Of a stretch of DNA of 64,000 nt, positions 36,133-45,117 are shown in pieces. Source of the stretch: Lachnospiraceae bacterium. GTDB lineage: Bacteria; Bacillota; Clostridia; Lachnospirales; Lachnospiraceae. The first letter of the stretch is position 1, and each line of letters begins with the position of its first letter. The position numbers and the translations under genes are program-made. Location: contig JAFUZJ010000014.1 of assembly GCA_017476665.1 (NCBI GenBank), positions 1 to 64,000 of the forward strand. The letters are read 5' to 3'. The notes under the pieces were generated by a model, which searched no databases, was not told the DNA's origin, and saw only the letters and a program-made list of their open reading frames with translations.

Positions 36133-37584
36133 ATGGATGGAATGCTTTCTCAGGACGAGATCAATGCCCTGTTAAGCGGAATGGATCTGTCGGGCGACAC
36201 GCCTCCGGAGATACCGGAAGATATGATCGCTGCAGATACCTCCCAGAGTTCCATGCCTTCCAATAACGGGTATTTTGCCGGAGCGGGTGCGAGCACAAGC
36301 GGCGACGAGACATTGTCGGATGTGGAAAAAGATGCCATCGGAGAAGTGGCAAACATCAGCATGGGATCTTCGGCAACCACACTGTATTCGCTGGTTAATA
36401 AAAAAGTTGATATCACGACTCCTGTTGTGGAACTGGCAACCTGGGACAGTTTGCTGGTGGATTATGAGAAGCCGTGCGTATTTACCCAGATCAAGTATAC
36501 GGTGGGACTTGACGGCTCCAACATCATGGTCTTAAAGGAACAGGATGTAAAGATTATCACGGACCTGATGATGGGCGGTGACGGTACAAATATAGACGGG
36601 GAGATTACGGATCTGCATCTGAGTGCGATCTCGGAGGCTATGAACCAGATGATGGGTTCCGCTGCCACATCGCTTTCCACAATGTTGAATTCGGTGATCG
36701 ATATCAGCCCGCCGATTTCATCCCTGCTGGATCTGACAACCGTGAAAGCGGCGGAGGAGATCGCTCCGTTTCTGGGCGGAGTTTTTGTTAAGATTTCTTT
36801 CCGCATGCAGATTGATACGTTGGTAAATTCCACGATCATGCAGCTGTACCCGATCGATTTTGCAAAAAAGCTGGTAGAGACTTTCATCGATACGCAGATG
36901 GGCGGAGCCGGAATGGGAGGAAGCTCCTCCACACCGGAGCCTGTACCGGAGCCTGCACCGACACAGGCTCCTTCCGCAGGAGACATGAGCGGCGGCATGC
37001 AGAGCATGCCGGGTATGGGGATGCCTATGGGCGGTATGCAAGGCATGCCCGGTATGGATATGAGCGGTATGGGCGGCATGCCGGGTATGGGGATGCCTAT
37101 GGGTGGTATGCAAGGCATGGGCGGCATGCAGGGCATGCCTGGGATGCCTATGGGCGGCATGCAGGGCATGGGCGGAATGCCTATGGGCGGTATGCCGGGT
37201 ATGGGGATGCCTATGGGCGGCATGCAGGGTATGAACGGCATGCAGAGTATGCCTGGGATGCCCATGGGCGGCGCGCCGATGCAGCAGAATGTCAACGTCC
37301 AGCCGGCACAATTCCAGAGCTTTTCCGGGGATATGACCGGGGGGGCCGGCCAGGAGAATATCGGCCTGATCAAGGATGTTCCGTTGGAAGTTACCGTAGA
37401 ACTGGGACGGACGACGAAGTCTATCTCGGAAATATTGGATTTTTCACCGGGAACCATTATCGAACTGGATCGTATCGCGGGTGAGCCCATTGATGTGCTG
37501 GTCAACGGCAAGTTCGTGGCGAAGGGTGAAGTGGTTGTAATTGAGGAAAGTTTTGGTATCAGAGTAACAGAAATTATTAAATAA
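36133..37584 (+). CDS. fliY: FliY: switch protein with CheC-type phosphatase domain and FliN domain
   Basis: 483 residues. Order: N-terminal CheY-P-binding motif MLSQDEINALLSGM; CheC-like phosphatase domain with both active sites intact (D67xxxE71xxN74 and S164xxxE168xxN171); a ~98-residue Met/Gly/Pro-rich linker (about residues 285-382, roughly every third residue Met); and a C-terminal SpoA/FliN domain (VPLEVTVELGRTTKSISEIL, FGIRVTEII). It should both dephosphorylate CheY-P at the switch and form the C-ring base. The linker is far more Met-rich than ordinary FliY linkers. Starts 3 bp after fliM. Confidence 0.95.
   Translation: MDGMLSQDEINALLSGMDLSGDTPPEIPEDMIAADTSQSSMPSNNGYFAGAGASTSGDETLSDVEKDAIGEVANISMGSSATTLYSLVNKKVDITTPVVELATWDSLLVDYEKPCVFTQIKYTVGLDGSNIMVLKEQDVKIITDLMMGGDGTNIDGEITDLHLSAISEAMNQMMGSAATSLSTMLNSVIDISPPISSLLDLTTVKAAEEIAPFLGGVFVKISFRMQIDTLVNSTIMQLYPIDFAKKLVETFIDTQMGGAGMGGSSSTPEPVPEPAPTQAPSAGDMSGGMQSMPGMGMPMGGMQGMPGMDMSGMGGMPGMGMPMGGMQGMGGMQGMPGMPMGGMQGMGGMPMGGMPGMGMPMGGMQGMNGMQSMPGMPMGGAPMQQNVNVQPAQFQSFSGDMTGGAGQENIGLIKDVPLEVTVELGRTTKSISEILDFSPGTIIELDRIAGEPIDVLVNGKFVAKGEVVVIEESFGIRVTEIIK
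36982..37281 (+). repeat. Repetitive Met/Gly/Pro-coding tract inside fliY
   Basis: About 300 bp of degenerate short repeats around GGCATGCAGGGCATG and GGTATGGGGATGCCTATGGG units, coding GMQGMPGMPMGGM-like peptide repeats in frame. The repeats are prone to slipped-strand length change in multiples of 3. Confidence 0.85.
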
Positions 37585-37586
37585 TA

Positions 37587-37616
37587 GTGACAAAACGGTC
37601 TGCTTTATGGTATACT
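37587..37616 (+). promoter_or_regulatory. Candidate sigma-A promoter for cheY
   Basis: GTGACA (37587-37592), 18-nt spacer, TATACT (37611-37616), 32 nt before the cheY ATG and right after the fliY stop. Confidence 0.5.
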
Positions 37617-37648
37617 GAAACCAGTGTCATAGTAATGGAGGAAAAAAC

Positions 37649-38011
37649 ATGGCAAAGAATATTTTGATCTGTGATGATGCAGCATTTATGAGAATGATGA
37701 TCAAGGACATCCTGACCAAGAATGGCTACAACGTTGCAGGTGAGGCTGAAAATGGCTTAAAGGCTGTGGAGAAGTACAAGGAGGTAAGCCCCGATCTGGT
37801 GCTCATGGACATTACCATGCCTGAGATGGACGGTATCCAGGCTTTGAAGGAGATCAAGAAGCTGGATGCAGGTGCGCGTGTGATCATGTGTTCCGCAATG
37901 GGACAGCAGGCGATGGTAATTGAATCCATTCAGGCCGGCGCAAAGGATTTCATCGTGAAACCGTTCCAGGCTGACCGTGTCATTGAGGCAGTGAAGAAGG
38001 TTGTAGGATAA
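37649..38011 (+). CDS. cheY: Chemotaxis response regulator CheY
   Basis: 120-residue single receiver domain. Acidic pocket D9/D10, phospho-acceptor D54 in VLMDITMPEMDG, S82 in place of the usual Thr/Ser switch residue, and K104 in FIVKPF. Phosphorylated by CheA; binds FliM and FliY; dephosphorylated by CheC and FliY. TGGAGGA ribosome site. Lies between fliY and fliO exactly as in Bacillus. Confidence 0.96.
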   Translation: MAKNILICDDAAFMRMMIKDILTKNGYNVAGEAENGLKAVEKYKEVSPDLVLMDITMPEMDGIQALKEIKKLDAGARVIMCSAMGQQAMVIESIQAGAKDFIVKPFQADRVIEAVKKVVG

Positions 38012-38025
38012 GAGGGCTTGATGGA

Positions 38026-38382
38026 ATGAGTGTTCTCCTTTCGGCGGGCAGTTTTGCGCAGTTTTTAACTGTACTTGTCATTTTTATTGCTGTTTTGGGC
38101 GTCACTGCATGGGCGACCAGGTGGATGGCGAACTATCAGAAGCAGCAGAATGAAAATGGGAATATCGAGATCCTGGAGACGGTCCGGATTACGAACAGCA
38201 AATACATTCAGCTCGTGCGGGTAGGAGCAACCTATATGGCGATCGCGGTCTGTAAGGATACAGTCACGATGCTGGGTGAAGTGCCTGCCTCGCAGCTTGT
38301 CTTTCGCGATGCAGCGGAAGGCGGGACTAATTTTCAAAAACTATTTGAGAAGACACTGAAAAGAAGTGACAAAGACGAATGA
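38026..38382 (+). CDS. fliO: Flagellar export-gate assembly factor FliO (FliZ of Bacillus)
   Basis: 118 residues: one membrane helix near the N-terminus (FAQFLTVLVIFIAVLGVTAW), then a small cytoplasmic domain with the FliO pattern (NIEILETVRITNSKYIQLVR...). FliO helps FliP pentamers form. Stop overlaps the fliP start (ATGA). The call rests mainly on this position and architecture. Confidence 0.88.
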   Translation: MSVLLSAGSFAQFLTVLVIFIAVLGVTAWATRWMANYQKQQNENGNIEILETVRITNSKYIQLVRVGATYMAIAVCKDTVTMLGEVPASQLVFRDAAEGGTNFQKLFEKTLKRSDKDE

Positions 38383-39260
38383 ATAAGTCCGAACATAAGC
38401 TCATAAAAAGAAAACTGATCAAAATATGCCTGCTGGTTACGGTGGGCATATTGTATATTCACAAATTTTTTTTCCAGTCTTTGGTAGTTTACGCGGCGGA
38501 AGAGCGCCCGATCACCGGAGATACCACCGTGACCACAGTCATTCGTCCCACGGGGACAACGGAGACCATGGATGAACTCATGGAACCCAATATGACGAAT
38601 TCCATAACGATCAGGCTGAATGAGGATAACGGGCAGCTGAACGGTGCGTTACGTATCCTGCTGACTTTGACGCTGATCTCGCTTGCGCCGATCCTGATCA
38701 TTATGATGACCTCGTTTACGAGGATCCTGATCGTACTGCATTTCACCAGAGCTGCATTAAATACGCAGACAGCGCCTCCGAACCAGATCCTGATCGGGTT
38801 GGCGTTGATCCTTACATTTTTTATCATGGAGCCCACATTCAATCAGATCAATGAACAGGCGATCAAACCGTTTAACGAGGGTGAGATCGATCAGGAGGAG
38901 GCCTTTGATCTGGCGATGAAGCCGCTCAGAGAATTCATGTATCCGCAGACGCAGTTGAAGGATGCGGAGATGTTCATGGAAATTGCGGGACAGGAGTGGG
39001 ACGGAGAGATCGAGAGTATTCCCAATACCGTGCTGGTGCCCAGCTTCATGATCAGTGAGCTGCGGACTGCGTTTTGGATCGGTTTCATGATCTATATTCC
39101 GTTTATCGTAATTGACATGGTTGTAGCGTCTACATTGATGAGTATGGGTATGATGATGCTGCCGCCCACGACGATTTCCATGCCGTTTAAGATATTATTG
39201 TTTGTTATGGCGGATGGATGGGCGCTGATCATCGGGCAGCTTGTCCGAACCTTTTACTGA
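38379..39260 (+). CDS. fliP: Flagellar export gate protein FliP
   Basis: 293 residues. N-terminal signal peptide (basic residues, then a hydrophobic stretch, cleavage plausible near residue 40 after VVYAA), a ~45-residue linker, then the FliP core with four helices (ILLTLTLISLAPILIIMMTSF, FTRILIVLHFTRAAL, the PPNQIL motif, MGMMMLPPTTISMPFKILLF). Forms the FliP5Q4R1 export gate. ATGA overlap with fliO. Confidence 0.96.
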   Translation: MNKSEHKLIKRKLIKICLLVTVGILYIHKFFFQSLVVYAAEERPITGDTTVTTVIRPTGTTETMDELMEPNMTNSITIRLNEDNGQLNGALRILLTLTLISLAPILIIMMTSFTRILIVLHFTRAALNTQTAPPNQILIGLALILTFFIMEPTFNQINEQAIKPFNEGEIDQEEAFDLAMKPLREFMYPQTQLKDAEMFMEIAGQEWDGEIESIPNTVLVPSFMISELRTAFWIGFMIYIPFIVIDMVVASTLMSMGMMMLPPTTISMPFKILLFVMADGWALIIGQLVRTFY

Positions 39261-39298
39261 GTCTGACGGTTTGAAAAGGGTTATGCGGAGGGATTGAA

Positions 39299-39571
39299 AT
39301 GACGATAGATGCAGTTACCGAAATGACAAACAGCGCTCTGTTTTTGATCATTCAGGTGGCATTGGTACCGCTCCTGGTTTCACTGGTGATCGGTCTGTTA
39401 GTCAGTATTTTTCAGACGGCGACGTCCATTCAGGAGCAGACCCTGACTTTTGTGCCGAAGATCATCGGCGTGTTTTTGACGATCGCTTTGATCGGTGGTT
39501 GGATGATGACGAAGATGGTGGAGTATACCACGGATCTGTGGCAGAATTTTTCTCTTTATATTCACCGATAG
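39299..39571 (+). CDS. fliQ: Flagellar export gate protein FliQ
   Basis: 90 residues, two membrane helices, with LVSLVIGLLVSIFQTATSIQ and EQTLTFVPKIIGVF typical of FliQ. Small size and place between fliP and fliR are diagnostic. GGAGGGA ribosome site. Confidence 0.95.
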   Translation: MTIDAVTEMTNSALFLIIQVALVPLLVSLVIGLLVSIFQTATSIQEQTLTFVPKIIGVFLTIALIGGWMMTKMVEYTTDLWQNFSLYIHR

Positions 39572-39592
39572 AAGGAGAAGAGAAGGAATTTT

Positions 39593-40378
39593 ATGATAGA
39601 TTTATCTTTTTCCATCTATGATCTGGAATATTTTCTTCTGATCCTGGTTCGGGTGTCCTGTTTTGTTTTTATAGCTCCTTTTTTCAGTATGAGCAATGTT
39701 CCGAGAAGATTCCGAGTCGGATTGAGTATTTTTATCGCGGCTTTGCTGTATCAGGTGACGACACCGGCCGAATTCGGAATTTATGAAACGGTGTTGGATT
39801 ATGCGATCCTGGTAATGAAAGAGGCCATCGCAGGACTGCTGATCGGTTTCGGTTCCAATATCTGTATGGCTATTCTGAATTTTGCCGGCACGATCGCGGA
39901 TATGGAGACGGGACTTTCCATGGTCACGCTGATGGACCCGAATACCAGACAGCAGACCAGTTTTACCGGCGTGTTATATCAATACGCTTTTACGATGATG
40001 CTGATCGCATCGGGCATGTACAGATATCTGCTGGGAGCCATAGCGGATTCTTTTATCCTGATCCCGGTGGGAGGCGCGGTATTCCGGCCGGAGCTGATGC
40101 TGTCCACGATCATCCAGTTTCTGAGTGATTATGTCATTTTGGGATTTCGGATCGTACTGCCGATTTTTTGTGTGATCTTACTGTTGAATGCAGTGCTTGG
40201 TATCATGGCGAAGGTATCTCCGCAGATGAATATGTTTGCGGTGGGTATGCAGCTCAAGGTTCTGGTGGGGCTGGGGATATTGTTCCTTACCACTTATATG
40301 ATGCCGGGAGCGGCGGATTTTATTTTTCAGGAAATGAAGACGGTGACAGTGGCTTTTGTGGAGGCGATCCGTCCGTAG
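39593..40378 (+). CDS. fliR: Flagellar export gate protein FliR
   Basis: 261 residues, six hydrophobic helices; block RVSCFVFIAPFFSMSNVPRR near the N-terminus and GFGSNICMAILNFAGTIADM are family hallmarks. Single-copy component closing the FliPQR gate. GAAGGAG upstream; 21 bp after fliQ. Confidence 0.95.
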   Translation: MIDLSFSIYDLEYFLLILVRVSCFVFIAPFFSMSNVPRRFRVGLSIFIAALLYQVTTPAEFGIYETVLDYAILVMKEAIAGLLIGFGSNICMAILNFAGTIADMETGLSMVTLMDPNTRQQTSFTGVLYQYAFTMMLIASGMYRYLLGAIADSFILIPVGGAVFRPELMLSTIIQFLSDYVILGFRIVLPIFCVILLLNAVLGIMAKVSPQMNMFAVGMQLKVLVGLGILFLTTYMMPGAADFIFQEMKTVTVAFVEAIRP

Positions 40379-40422
40379 TTTGGATAGAAGTTTTGGATGG
40401 AACCCCTGGGAGATGAGCGGAT

Positions 40423-41529
40423 ATGTTGAAATATAATCTGCAGTTCTTTGCAGAGGGGCAGGGCGGCGAGAAGACCGAACCTGCTACTGAGAAAAAGCTG
40501 AGCGATGCGAGAAAAGAGGGACAGGTAGCCAAGAGCCGTGAGATTGCAAACGGTGTGGGGATCATGGCGTTGTTTTTGATCCTGCGTTTCTGGGTGCCGA
40601 CCATGGGCAGACAGCTGCTGCAGATATTTTCCGTGTTTTACGGGAGAATCGCGGACCTGGTGATCTTTTGGCGGGGCTATATGCCCCAGACCGACACAAG
40701 AATTGTTTTCAGAAATCTGTTATTGCAAAGTATTATCATTATGGGACCAATTTTGCTGATTGGTCTCCTTATTGCGTTCTTGTGCGATGTGGTGCAGGTG
40801 GGCTGGAAACCGACCATGAAGCCGATGCAGCCCAAGCTGAGTAAATTTAATCCGTTGTCCGGCTTGAAAAAGATCATTTCGGTCAACTCATTGGTAGAAC
40901 TTGTCAAAGCGATCGCGAAGATTGGCGTGATTGCATATATGTGTTATAATTATCTGAAGGACAAATGGAATCTGCTCTTTATCCTGTATGATATGCCGCT
41001 TACCCAGGCGCTGAATCTGCTGTTGACCACTGTTACGGATCTGGGGATCCGCATCGCGGCGGTCTATATGGTGATTGCGTTTGCGGATTTTGCCTATCAG
41101 AAGTGGAAATTTGCGAAGGATATGCGAATGACCAAGCAGGAGATCAAGGACGAGTACAAGCAATCCGAAGGAGATCCCCAGATCAAGGGACGGATCAGGC
41201 AGAAGATGCGGGAAGCGTCCCAGCGCCGTATGATGCAGGATCTGCCGAAGGCGGATGTGGTCATCACCAACCCGACGCATTATGCCGTGGCGATCAAATA
41301 TGATCCGGAGGTGGCGGAGGCCCCCACGGTGCTGGCCAAAGGAGAAGATTATCTGGCGCAGCGCATCAAGGAGATCGCCCGGGAAAACAACGTGGAGATC
41401 GTGGAAAACAAGCCCCTTGCCCGTATGCTGTATGCAAATGTGGAGGTAGGGGAGGCTGTGCCGCCGGAGTTGTATCAGGCGGTGGCGGAAGTGCTGGCGT
41501 TTGTGTATCATTTGCAGGGACGGGTATAA
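40423..41529 (+). CDS. flhB: Flagellar export switch protein FlhB
   Basis: 368 residues. N-terminus EKTEPATEKKLSDARKEGQV is the family signature, then four membrane helices, and a cytoplasmic domain with the self-cleaving NPTH site at residues 283-286 (VVITNPTHYAVAIKY). Cleavage switches export from rod/hook to filament substrates in response to FliK. A palindromic element begins at its stop codon. Confidence 0.97.
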   Translation: MLKYNLQFFAEGQGGEKTEPATEKKLSDARKEGQVAKSREIANGVGIMALFLILRFWVPTMGRQLLQIFSVFYGRIADLVIFWRGYMPQTDTRIVFRNLLLQSIIIMGPILLIGLLIAFLCDVVQVGWKPTMKPMQPKLSKFNPLSGLKKIISVNSLVELVKAIAKIGVIAYMCYNYLKDKWNLLFILYDMPLTQALNLLLTTVTDLGIRIAAVYMVIAFADFAYQKWKFAKDMRMTKQEIKDEYKQSEGDPQIKGRIRQKMREASQRRMMQDLPKADVVITNPTHYAVAIKYDPEVAEAPTVLAKGEDYLAQRIKEIARENNVEIVENKPLARMLYANVEVGEAVPPELYQAVAEVLAFVYHLQGRV

Positions 41530-41701
41530 AAATCGCATTGGTGTCATGGTGTCGGCGGTATACTTCACCGCAAGGCACGCTGTCGCTACATGAAAAACGT
41601 AGCGGACACTAATGCAGCAGAGTACGCTGCATAAGTGCCGACGTTTTTCAACTGCCTTGCTCATGAAGTATACCGCCGACACCATTCGGAATTGCGATTT
41701 T
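41529..41701 (+). repeat. Dispersed palindromic element, copy 2 (full-length) between flhB and flhA
   Basis: 173 bp. Outer arms AAAATCGCA / TGCGATTTT, an ~8-nt internal loop, then an about 22-bp perfect stem (ATGGTGTCGGCGG... / ...CCGCCGACACCAT) continuing into TATACTTCA / TGAAGTATA. Inside are hairpin A (CGCTAC-ATGAAAAAC-GTAGCG) and hairpin B (TGCAGC-AGAGTAC-GCTGCA). It has no coding potential and occupies most of the 224-bp flhB-flhA gap. Related elements are at 25073 and 32433. Confidence 0.82.
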
Positions 41702-41753
41702 AGATAGAGCGTATACAAAACATAGATAGGATCACGGAAAGGAGGAACGGCGC

Positions 41754-43799
41754 ATGAGTACAAAACTGCAGAGAACAGACGCGATGGTCGCAATCTATAT
41801 GCTGGTCGCGTTTATCATGTTCATCGTCCCTCTTGATTCCTGGATTCTTGATATATTTATGGCATTCAATATTGCCATGGGATTCACCATTCTTTTTGTG
41901 AGCATGTTTGTCAAGGAAGTACTGGATATTTCTTTTTATCCGACCATTTTGCTGTTTACGACCATTTTCCGCCTTGGACTGAACGTATCTTCCACGAGAC
42001 TGATCCTGTCTACGGGAGATTCCGGAAACGTCGTAAAGACATTCGGTGCGTTTGTCGGCGGCGGTGATATCATCATCGGTGCCATCGTATTCATCATCAT
42101 GATCCTGGTGCAGTTTCTGGTGATCAACAAAGGTTCCGAACGTGTGGCTGAGGTAACGGCGAGATTTACATTGGATGCCATGCCCGGTAAGCAGATGGCC
42201 ATCGATGCCGATCTGAATACGGGGACGATCGATGATAAGGAGGCAAAGCGCCGCCGTGACAAGATCCAGGAGGAGTCCAGCTTCTTCGGTTCCATGGATG
42301 GTGCGGTGAAATATGTAAAGGGAGATGCCACAGCCGGCCTGATCCTGACCGCGCTGAACTTTGTCGGCGGAATTGCCATGGGTGTGCTTCGGAGCGGCAT
42401 GGATGTCAGCACGGCGCTTCAAAACTACGGCATTCTGACCATCGGTGACGGTCTGGTGAGCCAGATCCCTTCCCTTCTGATCTCTCTGTCCACCGGTATT
42501 CTGGTGACGAAGGGCGGGAAAGAAGTAGAGTTCGGCGGAGAGATCATCAAGCAGCTTTTCGGCATTCCCAAAGTCATGTATCTGGTGGGAGGGACGTTGG
42601 CCTTCTTGGGTGTGGCCACGGAGCTGAACACGATCCTGTTCGTGGGAATGGGTATGCTGTTCGTTGTGGGAGGCAGGATGATCGCCGGCAACCTGGAGAC
42701 GGCGCAGATCGAACAGGAGGTGGACACCGAGGAGGTGGAGGCCGAGGAGATCAGGCAGCCGGAGAATGTGAACAGTCTGCTGCAGGTGGATCCCATCGAG
42801 CTGGAGTTTGGTTACGGTATTATTCCTTTAGCCGATGTAAACCAGGGCGGTGACCTGTTGGACCGCGTGGTCATGATCAGAAGACAGATCGCATTGGAAC
42901 TTGGTACCGTCGTGCCGATTATTCGTCTGCGCGACAATATTCAGTTGAATCCGAATCAGTATATTATTAAAATAAAAGGGATACAGGTCAGCGAGGGCGA
43001 GATCCTGTTTGACCACTATATGGCCATGAATCCCGGTTATGTGGAGGAAGAGATCACGGGTATTCCGACCTTCGAGCCGTCCTTCCACCTGCCGGCTACC
43101 TGGATCACCGAAGGTCAGAGGGAACGGGCGGAGAGTCTGGGCTACACGGTGGTGGATCCGCCGTCTATCATCGCGACCCATCTGACGGAGATCATCCGCC
43201 AGTACATAGCGGAACTGCTGACCCGCCAGGATGTGCAGAATCTGATCAATAATCTGAAGGAGACCAACCCGTCTCTGGTGGACGAGCTGGTTCCGAAGCT
43301 GTTGGGCTTGGGCGAGATCCAGAAAGTATTGCAGAATCTTTTGCGGGAAGGAATTTCCATACGAGATCTGCTGACGATCATGGAAACGTTGGCGGACTAT
43401 GCGACGACGACAAGGGATACCGATATTCTGACAGAGTATGTGCGTCAGAGCCTGAAGCGTGCCATTTCCACCAAATTTTTCCTTGCCCATGAAGCTACCA
43501 GCGTGGCCACGCTGGATCCGAAGGTAGAGCAGGAGATCATGGGCAGTGTGAAGCAGACGGAGAACGGTGCCTTTATCAATCTGGATCCCTCCAGGGCGCG
43601 GGCGATCATCGACGCTGTGGGCGCGGAGATCAAGAAGCTGGAAAACCTCGGAAAAGCGCCGATCATCATTACCTCTCCAATCGTGCGGATTTATTTTAAA
43701 CGTCTGACCGAGGAATATTACAGGGATCTGGTGGTCGTGTCATATAATGAAGTGGAATCAAATGTTGAATTACAGTCAGTTGGGATGGTGACAGCATAA
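41754..43799 (+). CDS. flhA: Flagellar export apparatus protein FlhA
   Basis: 681 residues. Eight membrane helices in the first ~310, with the conserved cytoplasmic loop (FVINKGSERVAEVTARFTLD, AMPGKQMAIDADLNTG) between them, then the large cytoplasmic domain that forms the nonameric chaperone-docking ring. AAAGGAGGAACG ribosome site. Stop overlaps the flhF start (TAATG). Confidence 0.97.
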   Translation: MSTKLQRTDAMVAIYMLVAFIMFIVPLDSWILDIFMAFNIAMGFTILFVSMFVKEVLDISFYPTILLFTTIFRLGLNVSSTRLILSTGDSGNVVKTFGAFVGGGDIIIGAIVFIIMILVQFLVINKGSERVAEVTARFTLDAMPGKQMAIDADLNTGTIDDKEAKRRRDKIQEESSFFGSMDGAVKYVKGDATAGLILTALNFVGGIAMGVLRSGMDVSTALQNYGILTIGDGLVSQIPSLLISLSTGILVTKGGKEVEFGGEIIKQLFGIPKVMYLVGGTLAFLGVATELNTILFVGMGMLFVVGGRMIAGNLETAQIEQEVDTEEVEAEEIRQPENVNSLLQVDPIELEFGYGIIPLADVNQGGDLLDRVVMIRRQIALELGTVVPIIRLRDNIQLNPNQYIIKIKGIQVSEGEILFDHYMAMNPGYVEEEITGIPTFEPSFHLPATWITEGQRERAESLGYTVVDPPSIIATHLTEIIRQYIAELLTRQDVQNLINNLKETNPSLVDELVPKLLGLGEIQKVLQNLLREGISIRDLLTIMETLADYATTTRDTDILTEYVRQSLKRAISTKFFLAHEATSVATLDPKVEQEIMGSVKQTENGAFINLDPSRARAIIDAVGAEIKKLENLGKAPIIITSPIVRIYFKRLTEEYYRDLVVVSYNEVESNVELQSVGMVTA

Positions 43800-45064
43800 T
43801 GGTTATCAAAAAGTTTGTAGGAAAAACAGAAGAGGAAGCGACTGCGGCAGCAAAGAAAGAGCTGGGGGAGAACGTTGTCATTATGAATGTGAGGCAGGTG
43901 AATCCCACCGGGCTTTTTGCGTTCCTGAAAGAGAAGCAGACGGAGGTCACAGTGGCGTTGGAAGAGGAGCGGGAGAAGGTCCGGCTGGAGCGCGGAGAAG
44001 CGGAGCGGAAAGCTGTGCAGCAGGTGGCCAAGGTTGTGGAGCAAAAAGGACTGATCCTGAATGCACAGAATAGTGCCAGCAGCATTGAGCAGAAGCTGGA
44101 CAGTCTGCAGACCCTCTTAGAGAAACAGTTACAGAAAAACGAGACGGAAGAGCGGAGCAAGCAGAAAAAAGAAATGTCTGCCGGGGACCGCAAAGATGTT
44201 CCCGGCGAGGAGGCGCAGGCGCCGGAACTGGACGCCAAGGCCGAGGAAGAACTGAAAAAGAGCAAGGAACAGGAGAAATTTATCCGATTGTTATACAATA
44301 CCATGATTGAAAACGAGGTGGATGAAAAGTATGCCAACCAGATCCTGGAGGAAGTGGACAAGAGCAGAAAGCCCAACACGCCGTTTGACTATATACTCGC
44401 CAATATCTATCAGAAGATTGTTCTGAATTTCGGCAAATCGGAGGGCATCCTGCCCGCCCAGAACAGACCCAGAGTCGTATTTTTTATCGGGCCTACCGGC
44501 GTGGGGAAGACGACCACGATCGCGAAGCTGGCCTCCAGCTTTGTAGTGGGAGAAAAGAAAAAGGTGGCTTTGCTCACTGCGGATACCTACCGGATCGCGG
44601 CGGCGGAACAGCTGAGAACCTATGCGCAGATCCTGGAAGTGCCGTTTCAGGTGATTTACAGTCCGGAGGAGCTGGCGGAGGCCATAGCGGGTTTTGCGGA
44701 TTATGATTATGTGCTGGTGGATACATCGGGACATTCCCACAGAAACGAGGAACAGTTAAACCGCATGCGGGAATATCTGGATGTGATGAGGGAAAAGGCG
44801 GAGACCCAGGCATTTTTGGTGATGAGTGCGAATACCAAGTATAAGGATCTGCTGAAGATCGCTGACAATTATAAAGAGATCGCAGATTATCAGTTGATCT
44901 TTACGAAGATTGATGAGACAACGACTTTGGGAAATCTTTTGAATGTGAAGCTTCACATGGATACGCCGATTGCCTATGTCACATATGGGCAGAATGTGCC
45001 GAATGACATAGAATGTTTCAATCCTCAGAAGACGGTAAAACAGCTTTTAGGCGGCAAGGCATAA
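43799..45064 (+). CDS. flhF: Flagellar placement SRP-type GTPase FlhF
   Basis: 421 residues. Short N-terminal B domain (KKFVGKTEEEATAAAKKELG), a charged coiled N/G linker (about 55-160), then the SRP GTPase domain with G1 GPTGVGKTTTIAKL (~231), DTYRIAAAEQLRTYA, DTSGHSHRN and a TKID (FTKIDETTTLG) motif. Sets the number and place of flagella with FlhG. Coupled to flhA by TAATG. Confidence 0.95.
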   Translation: MVIKKFVGKTEEEATAAAKKELGENVVIMNVRQVNPTGLFAFLKEKQTEVTVALEEEREKVRLERGEAERKAVQQVAKVVEQKGLILNAQNSASSIEQKLDSLQTLLEKQLQKNETEERSKQKKEMSAGDRKDVPGEEAQAPELDAKAEEELKKSKEQEKFIRLLYNTMIENEVDEKYANQILEEVDKSRKPNTPFDYILANIYQKIVLNFGKSEGILPAQNRPRVVFFIGPTGVGKTTTIAKLASSFVVGEKKKVALLTADTYRIAAAEQLRTYAQILEVPFQVIYSPEELAEAIAGFADYDYVLVDTSGHSHRNEEQLNRMREYLDVMREKAETQAFLVMSANTKYKDLLKIADNYKEIADYQLIFTKIDETTTLGNLLNVKLHMDTPIAYVTYGQNVPNDIECFNPQKTVKQLLGGKA

Positions 45065-45117
45065 AAAGCGCAGACCTGGCGGGCTGTGCGGAAGTTGGCT
45101 AAGGAGGGTCATATACA

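Noticed and set aside
36982-37281. CRISPR-like array because of regular short repeats
   Set aside because: The repeats are degenerate, in frame and coding; there are no spacers of constant length. No CRISPR array, tRNA, rRNA or insertion sequence was seen in the window.
36462-37511. Collagen-like or Ile/Pro/Met-rich protein antisense to fliY
   Set aside because: Produced by the repetitive Met/Gly codons of the fliY linker read backwards; no start signals.
41529-41701. Palindromic element as a simple terminator of flhB
   Set aside because: It is far longer than a terminator, has two internal hairpins and no terminal T-run after a GC stem, and has relatives at two other places.
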